64,000 nucleotides of DNA from Lentzea fradiae (GTDB taxonomy: Bacteria; Actinomycetota; Actinomycetes; Mycobacteriales; Pseudonocardiaceae): assembly GCF_900100955.1 (NCBI RefSeq), contig NZ_FNCC01000007.1, forward strand, positions 310,001 through 374,000, written 5' to 3'. The translations under genes and the position numbers were made by a program. Below are positions 1 through 7,655 of the stretch, one piece after another. The first letter of the stretch is position 1. Each line of letters opens with the position of its first letter. The notes under the pieces are model-generated. The model ran no database searches and was not told the DNA's origin. It was given only the letters and a program-made list of their open reading frames with translations.

Positions 1-231
1 CCACTGCTCACCGACCGACTCGACATCACCCGGTGTTTCACCCGAACGGAGAGCCTGGAGCAGTAGTTCGCACTTCTCGCGGGAACCCTCGGCAACGACC
101 TCGACCCGTCCGTCCGGCCGGTTCGACGCGCTTCCCACCAGGCCCAGCTCCAACGCCCTGGCCCGCGTCCACCAGCGGAAACCGACACCCTGCACCCGTC
201 CGCGCACCCATGCGTTCAGTCGTACGTCCAC
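1..231 (-). CDS. acyP: Acylphosphatase, C-terminus beyond window edge
   Basis: Small cytoplasmic enzyme hydrolysing the carboxyl-phosphate bond of acylphosphates. The reverse strand from a GTG at 231 reads [22 protein letters not shown], containing the family signature GRVQGVGFR with the catalytic Arg, then an [13 protein letters not shown] segment. About 77 of the usual ~90 residues are present; the last ones lie left of position 1. In related actinobacteria acyP lies next to mutM and smc, so smc is expected just outside the window. Here about 4.5 kb of other genes separate acyP from mutM. An upstream in-frame extension is open but lacks family similarity. Confidence 0.9.
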   Translation of the reverse strand, partial: MDVRLNAWVRGRVQGVGFRWWTRARALELGLVGSASNRPDGRVEVVAEGSREKCELLLQALRSGETPGDVESVGEQW

Positions 232-312
232 CTCCGCATGGTGGCGCAGTGACCGAAGGTGACGGACAACGCACTCTGGGGTTGTCACCCATTAGTGGTA
301 CCGTCCCGAGCC

Positions 313-1035
313 GTGAGTGCCCGCAGCCTCTTACTCGGCCTGCTGATCGGTGCAACCGGTGTCGGCGGTCTCGCTTTCAGCGGTACCGCGCCTCTCGGCA
401 TCGACATCACGAGCACCGCCCAGCAGGAGAACCCCGACGCGGCGAACCAGCTCGGGACCGGCGGTGGCGCGGCTCCCGGAACACGGCAGCCCACGCCGAA
501 CGGCAGCACCGGCACCCCCACCTCGTCGTCGGACTCTTCCGCTCCCACCACCACGACGACGACGGAGCCCACCTCCACCACGTCCGAGACTCCCACCACG
601 ACGACGGCGCCTCCCGAACCGCCCGAGTCCCCGGAGAACCCGGCCCCGCCGCCCCCGCCCGCGGGCCAGACGCCCGAACAGGCCGTGCTCTCGCTCGTGA
701 ACGACGCCCGCGCCGCGAAGGGCTGCAAGGCCCTGGTGATCGACGACCGCATCACGACCGCCGCCCAGGCGCACAGCACGGACATGGCCAGCAAGAACTA
801 CTTCTCGCACACGTCGCAGGACGGCAGGACCTTCGACGTGCGGATGAAGGCGGCGGGCTACCCCAGGCCGGGCGGGGAGAACATCGCGATGGGCTACCGC
901 ACGGCCGCGCAGGTCGTGGACGGCTGGATGAAGAGCCAGGGCCACCGGGAGAACATCGAGAACTGCAGCTTCACCACCATGGGCGTGGGCCTGGACACCC
1001 GCGGCTTCTACTGGACCCAGAACTTCGGCCGCTGA
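313..1035 (+). CDS. Secreted CAP/SCP-domain (YkwD-like) protein
   Basis: Extracellular protein of the CAP/SCP superfamily, whose bacterial members are secreted and mostly of unknown biochemical role. From the GTG at 313 the N-terminus (SARSLLLGLLIGATGVGG) is a signal peptide or anchor. A Thr/Ser/Pro-rich wall-spanning linker of roughly 90 residues follows, then the CAP domain: EQAVLSLVNDARAAKGC, HSTDMASKNYFSHTSQDG, GENIAMGY, GWMKSQGHRENI and a terminal YWTQNFG. The GTG at 259 is in frame, but its SD would overlap it and it would lengthen the n-region, so 313 is preferred. Two Thr-rich membrane-anchored genes follow on the same strand, suggesting a surface-protein group. Confidence 0.85.
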   Translation: MSARSLLLGLLIGATGVGGLAFSGTAPLGIDITSTAQQENPDAANQLGTGGGAAPGTRQPTPNGSTGTPTSSSDSSAPTTTTTTEPTSTTSETPTTTTAPPEPPESPENPAPPPPPAGQTPEQAVLSLVNDARAAKGCKALVIDDRITTAAQAHSTDMASKNYFSHTSQDGRTFDVRMKAAGYPRPGGENIAMGYRTAAQVVDGWMKSQGHRENIENCSFTTMGVGLDTRGFYWTQNFGR

Positions 1036-1057
1036 CCTTCTGAGCAGGGGAAACTTC

Positions 1058-1540
1058 GTGTACGAGAGCCCGGAACCGGACTCGCGCCCGCGCTTGCGCC
1101 GCGGTGCACCCCAGGTCGTCCTCGCCGCCTCCGGCGTGGTGCTGGCCACCCTCTTCGCCACCGTCGCCTCGCTGGCGGCGGGTTCGGACTCCGCCTCCGA
1201 GACGCCGGCGACCCAGCCTCCGCGCAGGGAGGCCGTGAAGGACGCGCTCAGCGTGGTGCCGACGTTCTCACCGTCGTCGACCCCCGAGGAGACCTCGGAG
1301 ACCACCACCGAGACGACGACGGCGACCACCACGACGACGACGAAGCGGCAGACGCGCGTCACGACCATCACGCGCCCCGACGGCACGACGACCACCGTCA
1401 CGACCGACGACCCGCCGCCGGCGAACACGTCGACCTCGACGACCACGGTGCCGCCGGTCATCACGACGACCACGACGCCGCCCCCGGTCATCACGACCAC
1501 CACGCCGGCCAACCCCACTACAACGACTTCGGCGCCGTAG
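1058..1540 (+). CDS. Thr-rich single-pass membrane protein (paralogue 1)
   Basis: Unrecognised protein of 160 residues. A short cytoplasmic basic N-terminus (YESPEPDSRPRLRRG) leads into one hydrophobic segment at about residues 19-42 (VVLAASGVVLATLFATVASL). The remaining ~115 residues form an extracellular Thr/Pro/Val-rich low-complexity tail that could span the cell wall or be glycosylated. GTG start at 1058 behind the SD AGGGGA. It lies 22 bp after the CAP gene and is probably cotranscribed. The membrane segment is nearly identical to that of the gene at 1669, so the two are tandem duplicates. No enzymatic domain is visible. Confidence 0.7.
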   Translation: MYESPEPDSRPRLRRGAPQVVLAASGVVLATLFATVASLAAGSDSASETPATQPPRREAVKDALSVVPTFSPSSTPEETSETTTETTTATTTTTTKRQTRVTTITRPDGTTTTVTTDDPPPANTSTSTTTVPPVITTTTTPPPVITTTTPANPTTTTSAP

Positions 1541-1541
1541 G

Positions 1542-1594
1542 GTTACGCCAGTCACCACGCCGTGACGGAGAGCTACACGAAGGTGTGGCGTAAC
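1542..1594 (+). terminator. Nested inverted repeat between the Thr-rich paralogues
   Basis: Outer arms GTTACGCCA (1542-1550) and TGGCGTAAC (1586-1594) enclose a second hairpin, GTCAC/GTGAC (1551-1566). It begins one base after the stop codon of the upstream gene, so a terminator is the simplest reading. An operator for the downstream paralogue is also possible. No T-tract follows. Confidence 0.4.
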
Positions 1595-1668
1595 TGAGGC
1601 GACGGTGCGTTTCCGCCGATAACTCGAACGCAAGTCCATCCGACCGGGTTTCCCACGAGGAGATGGGT

Positions 1669-2175
1669 GTGTTCGAGGTAGAACATCCGCAGTCACCTGC
1701 CACCGAGCAGGAGCCCCGGAAGAAGCGCGTGGGCACGGCGGTGCTGCTGGCCGCGGGCGGTGTGGTGGTCGCGACCCTGTTCGCCACCGTGGCGTCCATG
1801 CTCGCCGCATCCGGCAGGGAGGCGGCCACGCAGGAGCAGCCGGCCGCCGAGGTCGTCCAGACGATCACCAGCGTGGCGCCCGACGGCAGCACGAGCACGG
1901 TCGTCGTGACCGTGTCGTCCACCGCGGTGAAGTCCGCCGTGGCGCCGGCGAACCGCCCGGCCCCGAGGTCCCAGGAGCAGCACCAGCCGGAGGCGGTCGC
2001 TCCCGGCCGGCCGCAGCTGACGACGAACCCGGCCGAGCCGACGCCCTCGCAGACGCACAGCAACCCGCCCACGTCGTGGACGGAACCGCCCGCGTCGAGC
2101 TCGACGGCCCCTCCGGAGACCGAGCCGCCGGAGACCTCGTCGGCGACCTCCCCGTCACCGGAGCCGCAGCAGTAG
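1669..2175 (+). CDS. Thr/Pro/Glu-rich single-pass membrane protein (paralogue 2)
   Basis: Unrecognised 168-residue protein with the same plan as the gene at 1058: charged N-terminus, one transmembrane helix (VVVATLFATVASMLAAS) and a low-complexity external tail rich in Pro, Glu, Ser and Thr. The GAGGAG SD at 1657-1662 abuts the ATG at 1663 but sits 6 nt from the GTG at 1669, so GTG is the real start. That start aligns the N-terminus (FEVEHP) with the paralogue's (YESPEP). The conserved membrane helix next to divergent tails suggests the helix and anchoring are what is constrained. Function unknown. Confidence 0.7.
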   Translation: MFEVEHPQSPATEQEPRKKRVGTAVLLAAGGVVVATLFATVASMLAASGREAATQEQPAAEVVQTITSVAPDGSTSTVVVTVSSTAVKSAVAPANRPAPRSQEQHQPEAVAPGRPQLTTNPAEPTPSQTHSNPPTSWTEPPASSSTAPPETEPPETSSATSPSPEPQQ

Positions 2176-2198
2176 CGGGTCCGCAGCGCTTCCTCCCC

Positions 2199-2227
2199 AG
2201 GCCGACGAGACCACGTCTCGTCGGCCT
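2199..2227 (+). terminator. Rho-independent-type hairpin after paralogue 2
   Basis: Perfect 13-bp stem AGGCCGACGAGAC / GTCTCGTCGGCCT with a CAC loop, 24 nt after the stop codon at 2175. There is no strong U-tract, as is usual for actinobacterial terminators. Confidence 0.75.
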
Positions 2228-2643
2228 GTTCGTTCCGCGCGCCCCGGTGACGTCAATGCCGCTCGCATTCGCGTCACCATTTCCGGGCCGTGAGCATGGC
2301 GAACGTTTCTCGCGTCTTGATAGCGCCGTTGAGACACCACGACGCCGATTTCCGCACTTCCCGTCACACGCCGCGCTTGGACCGTTCGGGGGCACGCGGT
2401 AGGCCACCCAGCGTCTCAAGTGTGCCTTCCCACAGTTCTGACCGGACAACTGTCCCGCTGAATCCCGCTGCGCCGCGCGGCCTCTTCGAGTGCGTCCGCG
2501 CGCGCTTTTTACGCTGTTTACCAGCGCATTCATGAGCGCCGGGCGAGTGCCGTGGCATCCCGCGTCACCACAACGGCCGAATGGGTTATCGGCAGTTGGC
2601 GGATAGCGCGCGGAGCGTGAATGAGGGAAAGTTCCAGGGTTCG
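2228..2643. other. Gene-free interval upstream of marR
   Basis: About 415 bp without a convincing gene. The short ORFs here have no consistent codon bias and the base composition is lower in GC than the flanks. It probably holds the marR promoter near its right end. I see no repeat or RNA gene in the rest. Confidence 0.5.
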
Positions 2644-2659
2644 TGTCCGAATTCGGACA
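2644..2659. promoter_or_regulatory. Perfect palindrome, candidate MarR operator
   Basis: TGTCCGAATTCGGACA is a 16-bp perfect palindrome ending 22 bp before the ATG at 2682 of the MarR gene. Position and size fit an autoregulatory MarR binding site. It lies inside the reading frame if the upstream GTG at 2643 were used, which supports the ATG start. Confidence 0.65.
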
Positions 2660-2681
2660 ATCACATGCGCGCGGAGAAACG

Positions 2682-3122
2682 ATGCCCACCACCGTCACCA
2701 ACCACGAGGCACTTCAACTCGTGGTGGCCGTGCACCGGCTGGTGCGAAGTCTTCGGCAGGCCGCTCCGGCCCGTCGTTTGCAACCCACCCAGTTATTGGT
2801 GCTGTCAGAACTGAGCGCCCACGGCCCGATGCGGATCGGCGAGATCGCCGTGCGCGCGCTGTGTTCGCAGCCGACCGCGACAACCGTCGTGACCAGCCTG
2901 GAGTCCACCGGACTCGTCCGCAGGGAACCCGACGCCGCCGACGGCAGGGCGACCATAGTCGTGCTCACGGAAGTCGGCCGCGACACCATCGCGTCGCTCG
3001 CTCACGGCGAGGCCGAACTATTGAGTGAAAGAATGTCGGAGCTTTCGCCGGAAGACCGGGAACACCTGCGCTCGGCCATGCCCATATTGCGCCACCTGGC
3101 CGAACCGCAGGAGAACAAGTAG
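2682..3122 (+). CDS. MarR-family transcriptional regulator
   Basis: Dimeric winged-helix repressor of 146 residues. An N-terminal helix (LVVAVHRLVRSLRQA) is followed by the winged helix (LVLSELSAHGPMRIGEIAVRALCSQPTATTVVTSLESTGLVRREPDAADGR split across helices and wing), with the typical DGRATIVVLTEVG wing end and a C-terminal dimerisation helix. ATG at 2682 has a GGAG SD five bases upstream; the open GTG at 2643 would absorb the operator palindrome. The gene uses codons rare here, including TTA at 2793-2795. No partner gene is adjacent on the same strand, so the ligand and targets beyond itself are unknown. Confidence 0.85.
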   Translation: MPTTVTNHEALQLVVAVHRLVRSLRQAAPARRLQPTQLLVLSELSAHGPMRIGEIAVRALCSQPTATTVVTSLESTGLVRREPDAADGRATIVVLTEVGRDTIASLAHGEAELLSERMSELSPEDREHLRSAMPILRHLAEPQENK

Positions 3123-3152
3123 GAGCGGGACCCCCCGACGTGGTCCCGCTCC
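3122..3152. terminator. Bidirectional terminator, marR / HAAS gene
   Basis: 11-bp stem GGAGCGGGACC / GGTCCCGCTCC with a 9-nt loop, between the convergent stop codons at 3122 (+) and 3158 (-). It can serve both genes. Confidence 0.75.
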
Positions 3153-3157
3153 AGGAT

Positions 3158-4273
3158 TTACTTGCTGGGTGACACAGAAGTGGGTGGCACCGGGCTGGAA
3201 GGTTCACTTCCAGAACTCGGCGGTGCCGAACCGGACGGTTCCGCGGCCGAGGAAGTTGACGGAGCGGACACGCTCGGTGCCACCGTGTAACAAACGCCGT
3301 TCTGGTACTCGATCTGCGGCCGCGGATACCGGTTCGCCGGAATCACCGGTTCCGGTCCCGCGTTCGCGGCGCAACGGCTGTAGTACCGCGGCGCATTGAT
3401 CGGTTCGCCGTCCTGGTCGTACAGCAGCACGTTCGTGAGCATCTTGCCGTTCTCGTCGTAGACGTAGATGTTCTCGTACTGCTGCATCACGGGACCCGAG
3501 TACGACGACCGCTCCGGGGTGTAGCCGAGCTGCGTCGCCGTCATGTCGATCACCTGGAACAGCACCCCGACCGCCAGCGCGGAGGCGGGCAGGCTGAACC
3601 ACAGCCACCGCCGGTCGAGCTTGGCCCGCGGCCCCGCGTACACCGACACGACGGCGACGGCGGCGATCGCGAGGAACCCGAGCAGGTTGCGGCTCGCCAG
3701 CAGCACGGCCCCGAGCCCGAGCAGCGCGGCCCGCACCAGCCACCAGGCGGGCTGCAACGTCCGCAGGTAGGTGATCGTGCGCTCGGCCGGCGTGCCCTGC
3801 TCCGGCGTCAGCCACTTCTTGAGGCGGACGGTCTCCGGCAGGTGCCGGACGTCCTGCTGGACGGGTCCCCTGTCGTGCACGAGCGCGAGGCTCAGCACCA
3901 GGATCACCGCGGGCAGGAGCAGCACCGCGGGGTCCCGCAGCGCGACCGTCCCGGCGAGCAGCGTGATGCCGGTGGCCCCCGCGAGCCCCCACGCGGCGGC
4001 ACGGGGCCTGGTCAGCCACTGCCGCTTCGTCGTGACGGGCAGCCGCTCGGTCCGCGGCGGGTAGCCGGCGGCCTGCCGCAGCTCCCGCGCGTACCGCTCG
4101 GCCGGTCCGAGCCGCTGTTCGAGGGTCTCGCCGGGCCCCAGCTCGGCCGAGAGCTCCGCGACGTGGGCGCGGACGTCCTCCATGATCTCGGCGACCTCGT
4201 TGGGCGGCAGGTCGTCGAGCGCGACACGCAGCTCCGCCAGGTAGTGCTCGATGCCGAGCTCTTGCGTGTTCAT
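3158..4273 (-). CDS. HAAS/DUF1700-type polytopic membrane protein
   Basis: 371-residue membrane protein partnered with a PadR regulator. The first ~80 residues form the helical HAAS/DUF1700-like region (YLAELRVALDDLPPNEV, EIMEDVRAHVAELSAELG). Several hydrophobic helices follow, at about 100-230, then an external segment (YENIYVYDENGKMLTNVLLY) and a Pro/Ser-rich C-terminal tail. The start codon overlaps the padR stop as ATGA (4270-4273), so translation is coupled. PadR-HAAS pairs are common in Gram-positive bacteria and usually connect a membrane or stress signal to PadR. The external domain is not one I recognise. Confidence 0.8.
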   Translation of the reverse strand: MNTQELGIEHYLAELRVALDDLPPNEVAEIMEDVRAHVAELSAELGPGETLEQRLGPAERYARELRQAAGYPPRTERLPVTTKRQWLTRPRAAAWGLAGATGITLLAGTVALRDPAVLLLPAVILVLSLALVHDRGPVQQDVRHLPETVRLKKWLTPEQGTPAERTITYLRTLQPAWWLVRAALLGLGAVLLASRNLLGFLAIAAVAVVSVYAGPRAKLDRRWLWFSLPASALAVGVLFQVIDMTATQLGYTPERSSYSGPVMQQYENIYVYDENGKMLTNVLLYDQDGEPINAPRYYSRCAANAGPEPVIPANRYPRPQIEYQNGVCYTVAPSVSAPSTSSAAEPSGSAPPSSGSEPSSPVPPTSVSPSK

Positions 4274-4596
4274 GCCGCGACCTCCTCGAGCAGGCCGTCC
4301 AGCGTGCTGGCGAACGACCTCCACATCTCCGCCGACTCGGCCAGGCGACCTCGCCCGGTCTCGTTGATGCTGTAGTACTTCCGGTGGGGCCCCTCTTCGC
4401 TGGGCACCACGTACGAGGTCAGCATCCCCGCGTTGTAGAGCCTGCGCAGCGTCCCGTAGACCGACGCGTCCCCCACGTCGTTCAATCCCCCGGCGCGCAG
4501 TCTGCGCACCACGTCGTACCCGTACCCGTCGTCCTTGCGCAGAACCGCAAGGACGGCCAGGTCGAGCACTCCCTTGAGCAGCTGACTGGTGTCCAT
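4270..4596 (-). CDS. PadR-family transcriptional regulator
   Basis: 108-residue winged-helix regulator: MDTSQLLKGVLDLAVLAVLR, GYGYDVVRRLRAGG, then SVYGTLRRLYNAGML and the HRKYYSINETGR wing. The ATG at 4596 follows a GGAGG SD and gives the standard PadR length. The longer frame to 4686 would begin inside the operator palindrome and is rejected. It is the promoter-proximal gene of a two-gene operon with the HAAS membrane protein. The 31-bp palindrome upstream (4654-4684) is its likely autoregulatory site. Confidence 0.9.
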   Translation of the reverse strand: MDTSQLLKGVLDLAVLAVLRKDDGYGYDVVRRLRAGGLNDVGDASVYGTLRRLYNAGMLTSYVVPSEEGPHRKYYSINETGRGRLAESAEMWRSFASTLDGLLEEVAA

Positions 4597-4653
4597 GGTC
4601 CCTCCGACCCCCGCGCCGAGCCCCTCCTCCAGGAGCACGCGCTGTTGCGCCGT

Positions 4654-4684
4654 GGACAGTACTACGCATCGCGCAGTACTGTCC
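4654..4684. promoter_or_regulatory. Near-perfect 31-bp palindrome, candidate PadR operator
   Basis: Arms GGACAGTACT (4654-4663) and AGTACTGTCC (4675-4684). Counting inwards the symmetry runs to 14-bp arms with one mismatch around a central ATC. It lies 58 bp upstream of the padR start, where the promoter must be. Confidence 0.75.
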
Positions 4685-4770
4685 ATCCCGTTGGTCCACG
4701 GACGGTGAGCGAGGGACTGCGGCGCGAAACGCGCTGGTGGGCGACGAGCCTCACCCGGAAGGGGAAGACC

Positions 4771-5628
4771 TCAGGACCGCGGCCGGGGCTGGCAGCGAGG
4801 GCACGAGAACGAGGAGCGGTTCATGAACGGCTCCCGGACGATGGCCGTCCCGCACCGCTTGCACGGCCGGTTCTCCTGGCCGTAGGCGTTCAGCGAGCGG
4901 TCGAAGTACCCGGACTGACCGTTGATGTTGACGTACAGCGCGTCGAACGACGTGCCGCCCTGCCCCAGCGCCTCACGCATCACGTCGGTGGCGTGGTCGA
5001 GGACCTCGGCGGCCTTCGCGCGGGTGAGCTTGTCCGTCATCCGCCTGCCGTGCAGGCGGGCGCGCCACAGCGCCTCGTCGGCGTAGATGTTGCCGATGCC
5101 CGAGACGAGGGTCTGGTCCAGCAGGGCGCGTTTGATCTCCGTGTGACGCAGGCGCAACGCGCGCACGGCAGCCTCACGGGAGAAGAGGGGGTCCAACGGG
5201 TCGCGGGCGATGTGCGCGACCGCGTCGGGCACGAGCGTGCCGTCCACCTCGACGAGCTCGGCCAAGGCGAGACCGCCGAAGGTGCGCTGGTCGACGAAGC
5301 GCAGCTCAGGACCGCCGTCGGCGAACCGGAAGCGGACGCGCAGGTGCTTCTCGTCGGGAGCCGACGAAGGTTGCACGAGCATCTGACCGCTCATGCCCAG
5401 GTGCGCGAGCATGGCGGCTTTGTCGGCCAGTTCGACCCAGAGGTACTTGCCGCGGCGCCTGGCGGCGGCCATGGGCTGGCCTGCCAGGCGCGCGCAGAAG
5501 TCCGTGGAGCCCAGGTCGTGGCGGCGGATCGCCCTCGGGTGGAGAACCTCCACCGAGGAGATGACCCGGCCGGCGACGTGGGCTTCGAGGCCGAGGCGTA
5601 CTACCTCGACCTCTGGGAGTTCGGGCAC
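4771..5628 (-). CDS. mutM: Formamidopyrimidine-DNA glycosylase
   Basis: Base-excision repair glycosylase/AP lyase removing 8-oxoguanine and formamidopyrimidines. The 285-residue product starts [14 protein letters not shown] with catalytic Pro2 and Glu3, has the conserved Lys in [11 protein letters not shown], the helix-two-turn-helix around [17 protein letters not shown], and a C-terminal zinc finger ([11 protein letters not shown] ... FSCPRCQ). All signature residues are present. It is the last gene of the rpmF-rnc-mutM block, one base after a 66-codon ORF. Confidence 0.97.
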   Translation of the reverse strand: MPELPEVEVVRLGLEAHVAGRVISSVEVLHPRAIRRHDLGSTDFCARLAGQPMAAARRRGKYLWVELADKAAMLAHLGMSGQMLVQPSSAPDEKHLRVRFRFADGGPELRFVDQRTFGGLALAELVEVDGTLVPDAVAHIARDPLDPLFSREAAVRALRLRHTEIKRALLDQTLVSGIGNIYADEALWRARLHGRRMTDKLTRAKAAEVLDHATDVMREALGQGGTSFDALYVNINGQSGYFDRSLNAYGQENRPCKRCGTAIVREPFMNRSSFSCPRCQPRPRS

Positions 5629-5629
5629 G

Positions 5630-5830
5630 TCAGGCTTCGGACTTGCCCTCGTCGACGGGCTGCGCCTCGATCACGGCGGCCTGCGGCTTGGTGGGCTTGA
5701 GCACCCACACACCTGCCCGGCTCGTGTCCCTGACCAGCACAAGTCCCTGGATGCCTCCGCTGCGGGAGGTGTTCACCGGTCCGCGGACGGTGCGGGTGCG
5801 GCGGTTCGTGCGGTTCCTGGTCGCATACAT
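5630..5830 (-). CDS. Small hypothetical protein between rnc and mutM
   Basis: 66-residue basic protein, not recognised. The N-terminus is Arg/Thr-rich ([17 protein letters not shown]), followed by an ordinary beta-like stretch ([19 protein letters not shown]). It fits exactly between rnc (9 bp gap) and mutM (1 bp gap), which favours a real coding sequence in this tightly packed operon, but the SD is weak and I know of no family. It may be lineage-specific. Confidence 0.5.
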   Translation of the reverse strand: MYATRNRTNRRTRTVRGPVNTSRSGGIQGLVLVRDTSRAGVWVLKPTKPQAAVIEAQPVDEGKSEA

Positions 5831-5839
5831 TTGCGTGTC

Positions 5840-6643
5840 TCAGTCTTCCTCGGATGGGAGGGTCCCTGGCGTCGCCGAGGCGCCGTTCTGTCCGTGGGCG
5901 GGCTTGGCCTGCTCCTGCTCGGCCTTGACCCGTTCCGACAGAACATGATAAGCCGCTTCAGCGGCTTTCTGCTCGGCTTCCTTCTTGGTGCGCCCATCAC
6001 CCATGCCGTGAGGCTGGCCACCGACGAGCACCGTCGCGGTGAACTCCTTGCGGTGGTCCGGCCCCTGGTCGTCCACGCGGTACTCCGGGACGCCGAGACT
6101 GGCTTGAGCGGTGAGCTCCTGCAGGCTTGTCTTCCAGTCCAGTCCAGCACCGAGAAGCGGAGCTTTGGCCAAGAGTGGATCGAACAGCCGATGAACGAAC
6201 GTTCGTGCGGTATCGATACCGAACTGCAGGTACACCGCACCGATGACGGCCTCGAGACCGTCGGCGAGGATGCTCGCCTTGTCCCTGCCCCCGGTCAGCT
6301 CTTCCCCTCGGCCGAGCAGCAGGTGTGCGCCCAGCCCGCCCGGCCCCAGGTCACGTGCCACACCCGCGAGGGCGTGCATGTTCACGACGCTGGCGCGCAG
6401 CTTCGCGAGCTGACCTTCCGGCAGGTCGGGGTGGGTGCGGTAGAGGTGGTCGGTGACGACCAGCCCCAGCACGGCGTCTCCCAGGAACTCGAGACGCTCG
6501 TTCGGCGGTAGCCCGCCGTTCTCGTACGCGTAGGACCTGTGGGTGAGCGCAAGCCCGAGCAGCTCGGCGTCCAACTCGACGCCGAGCGCTTCGGTCAAGG
6601 TCGCGCGGTCAGCTTGCGGAGCGCGCGGCGGCTTTCCCCCCAC
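5840..6643 (-). CDS. rnc: Ribonuclease III
   Basis: Endonuclease cleaving double-stranded RNA, chiefly for rRNA processing. 267 residues. The RNase III catalytic domain (about 15-150) carries the signature [16 protein letters not shown] with catalytic Glu/Asp and the second acidic cluster [13 protein letters not shown]-terminal dsRNA-binding domain ([12 protein letters not shown] ... [20 protein letters not shown]) follows. The last ~25 residues are an acidic, low-complexity extension. It follows rpmF by 18 bp in the conserved DUF177-rpmF-rnc order. Confidence 0.97.
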   Translation of the reverse strand: MGGKPPRAPQADRATLTEALGVELDAELLGLALTHRSYAYENGGLPPNERLEFLGDAVLGLVVTDHLYRTHPDLPEGQLAKLRASVVNMHALAGVARDLGPGGLGAHLLLGRGEELTGGRDKASILADGLEAVIGAVYLQFGIDTARTFVHRLFDPLLAKAPLLGAGLDWKTSLQELTAQASLGVPEYRVDDQGPDHRKEFTATVLVGGQPHGMGDGRTKKEAEQKAAEAAYHVLSERVKAEQEQAKPAHGQNGASATPGTLPSEED

Positions 6644-6661
6644 TTACGTAGCCGAGGGAGG

Positions 6662-6844
6662 TCAGGCCGGCTGAGCGACCTGGCGGCCAGCGTACTGACC
6701 ACAGGCCGGGCAGGCGACGTGCTGCGGCTTCGGCTGACGGCACGCCTTGTTCTGGCACGCCACCAGGTGCACGGCAGACGTCTTCCACTGGGAACGGCGC
6801 GCACGGGTGTTCGAGCGCGACATCTTCCGCTTCGGGACGGCCAC
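6662..6844 (-). CDS. rpmF: 50S ribosomal protein L32, zinc-binding form
   Basis: 60-residue ribosomal protein starting [20 protein letters not shown], the canonical L32 N-terminus. Two Cys pairs (CQNKAC and CPACG) form a zinc ribbon, so this is the C+ variant. Its start is 2 bp after the DUF177 stop, as in most bacteria where yceD/DUF177 and rpmF are cotranscribed. Confidence 0.97.
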   Translation of the reverse strand: MAVPKRKMSRSNTRARRSQWKTSAVHLVACQNKACRQPKPQHVACPACGQYAGRQVAQPA

Positions 6845-6846
6845 GA

Positions 6847-7428
6847 CTACTTCTCCTCGTTGTTGTCATCGCTGAACCGCTCTTGCAACGCGGCCCAACG
6901 AGGGTCGATCGTCTCATGCCCGTGGTCGGGCCCGAGCTCCGCCCACCTGCCACCACACTCGGAGCAAAGCCCCTTGCAGTCCGGCTCGCAGAGCGGCGCC
7001 TGCGGCAGCGCGAGGACGATGGCGTCCCGCACCACAGGCTCGAGGTCGATCAGATCGTTCTCGATCCGGCTGACCTCGTCTTCTTCGGTGGTCTCGTCCG
7101 TGGTGCTGTCCGGCCACGCGTAGAGCTCCGTGATCCGGACCTCGACCTCATCGGCGATGGGCTCGAGGCACCGCGCGCACTCACCTTCGACCTTGGCGAA
7201 CGCTGTCCCCGACACGAGCACGCCCTCCACGACCGACTCGGTCAGGAGATCGAGCTCAACCTCTCCGCCCTCCGGCACCGCGATCACGCCGAGGAGCCCC
7301 ACACCTGCCGCGGGGACGGACCGGACGAAGGGTCGGCTCGACCCGGCGCGACGGCCGAGGTCCCTGGTGTCGAAGACCCAGGGTCCTGATGCTGTGGGAC
7401 GCGTGGACGCGTGACGATGCTCAGTCAT
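6847..7428 (-). CDS. DUF177 (YceD) family protein
   Basis: 193-residue protein of the YceD family, linked with large-subunit and 23S rRNA metabolism, always next to rpmF. Visible features: [14 protein letters not shown] at the N-terminus, CARCLEPI in the middle, an acidic stretch ([15 protein letters not shown]) and a C-terminal Cys cluster [16 protein letters not shown] that could bind metal. ATG at 7428 gives the family length; the open frame continues upstream without similarity. Confidence 0.9.
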   Translation of the reverse strand: MTEHRHASTRPTASGPWVFDTRDLGRRAGSSRPFVRSVPAAGVGLLGVIAVPEGGEVELDLLTESVVEGVLVSGTAFAKVEGECARCLEPIADEVEVRITELYAWPDSTTDETTEEDEVSRIENDLIDLEPVVRDAIVLALPQAPLCEPDCKGLCSECGGRWAELGPDHGHETIDPRWAALQERFSDDNNEEK

Positions 7429-7655
7429 GATCAGATTGGTTTGCCGGCGGGGACCTACCACGTCCAGCCGCTCCAGGGTACGGGACGACCGCCTCACGCG
7501 TGAAATCGGCAGGTGATCGCACCTGTCCGACGTAGCGTGAATCACACGTTCAGGCGCCCGGGAGACAGGCTGGTTCGCCGCGGAACATACCAGGACGTGC
7601 GCCGGGGCCCGCACCCGGGAGGCGTTGCCCCGGACGCGGACCCCGGCGCGGTCGT

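Noticed and set aside
331..1518. 395-codon minus-strand open frame opposite CAP and Thr-rich genes
   Set aside because: Val/Gly/Arg shadow of ACG/ACC threonine runs on the + strand, with no motif.
2228..2640. Small genes in the interval before marR
   Set aside because: ORFs of 64-108 codons on both strands overlap one another, lack SDs and show no actinobacterial codon bias.
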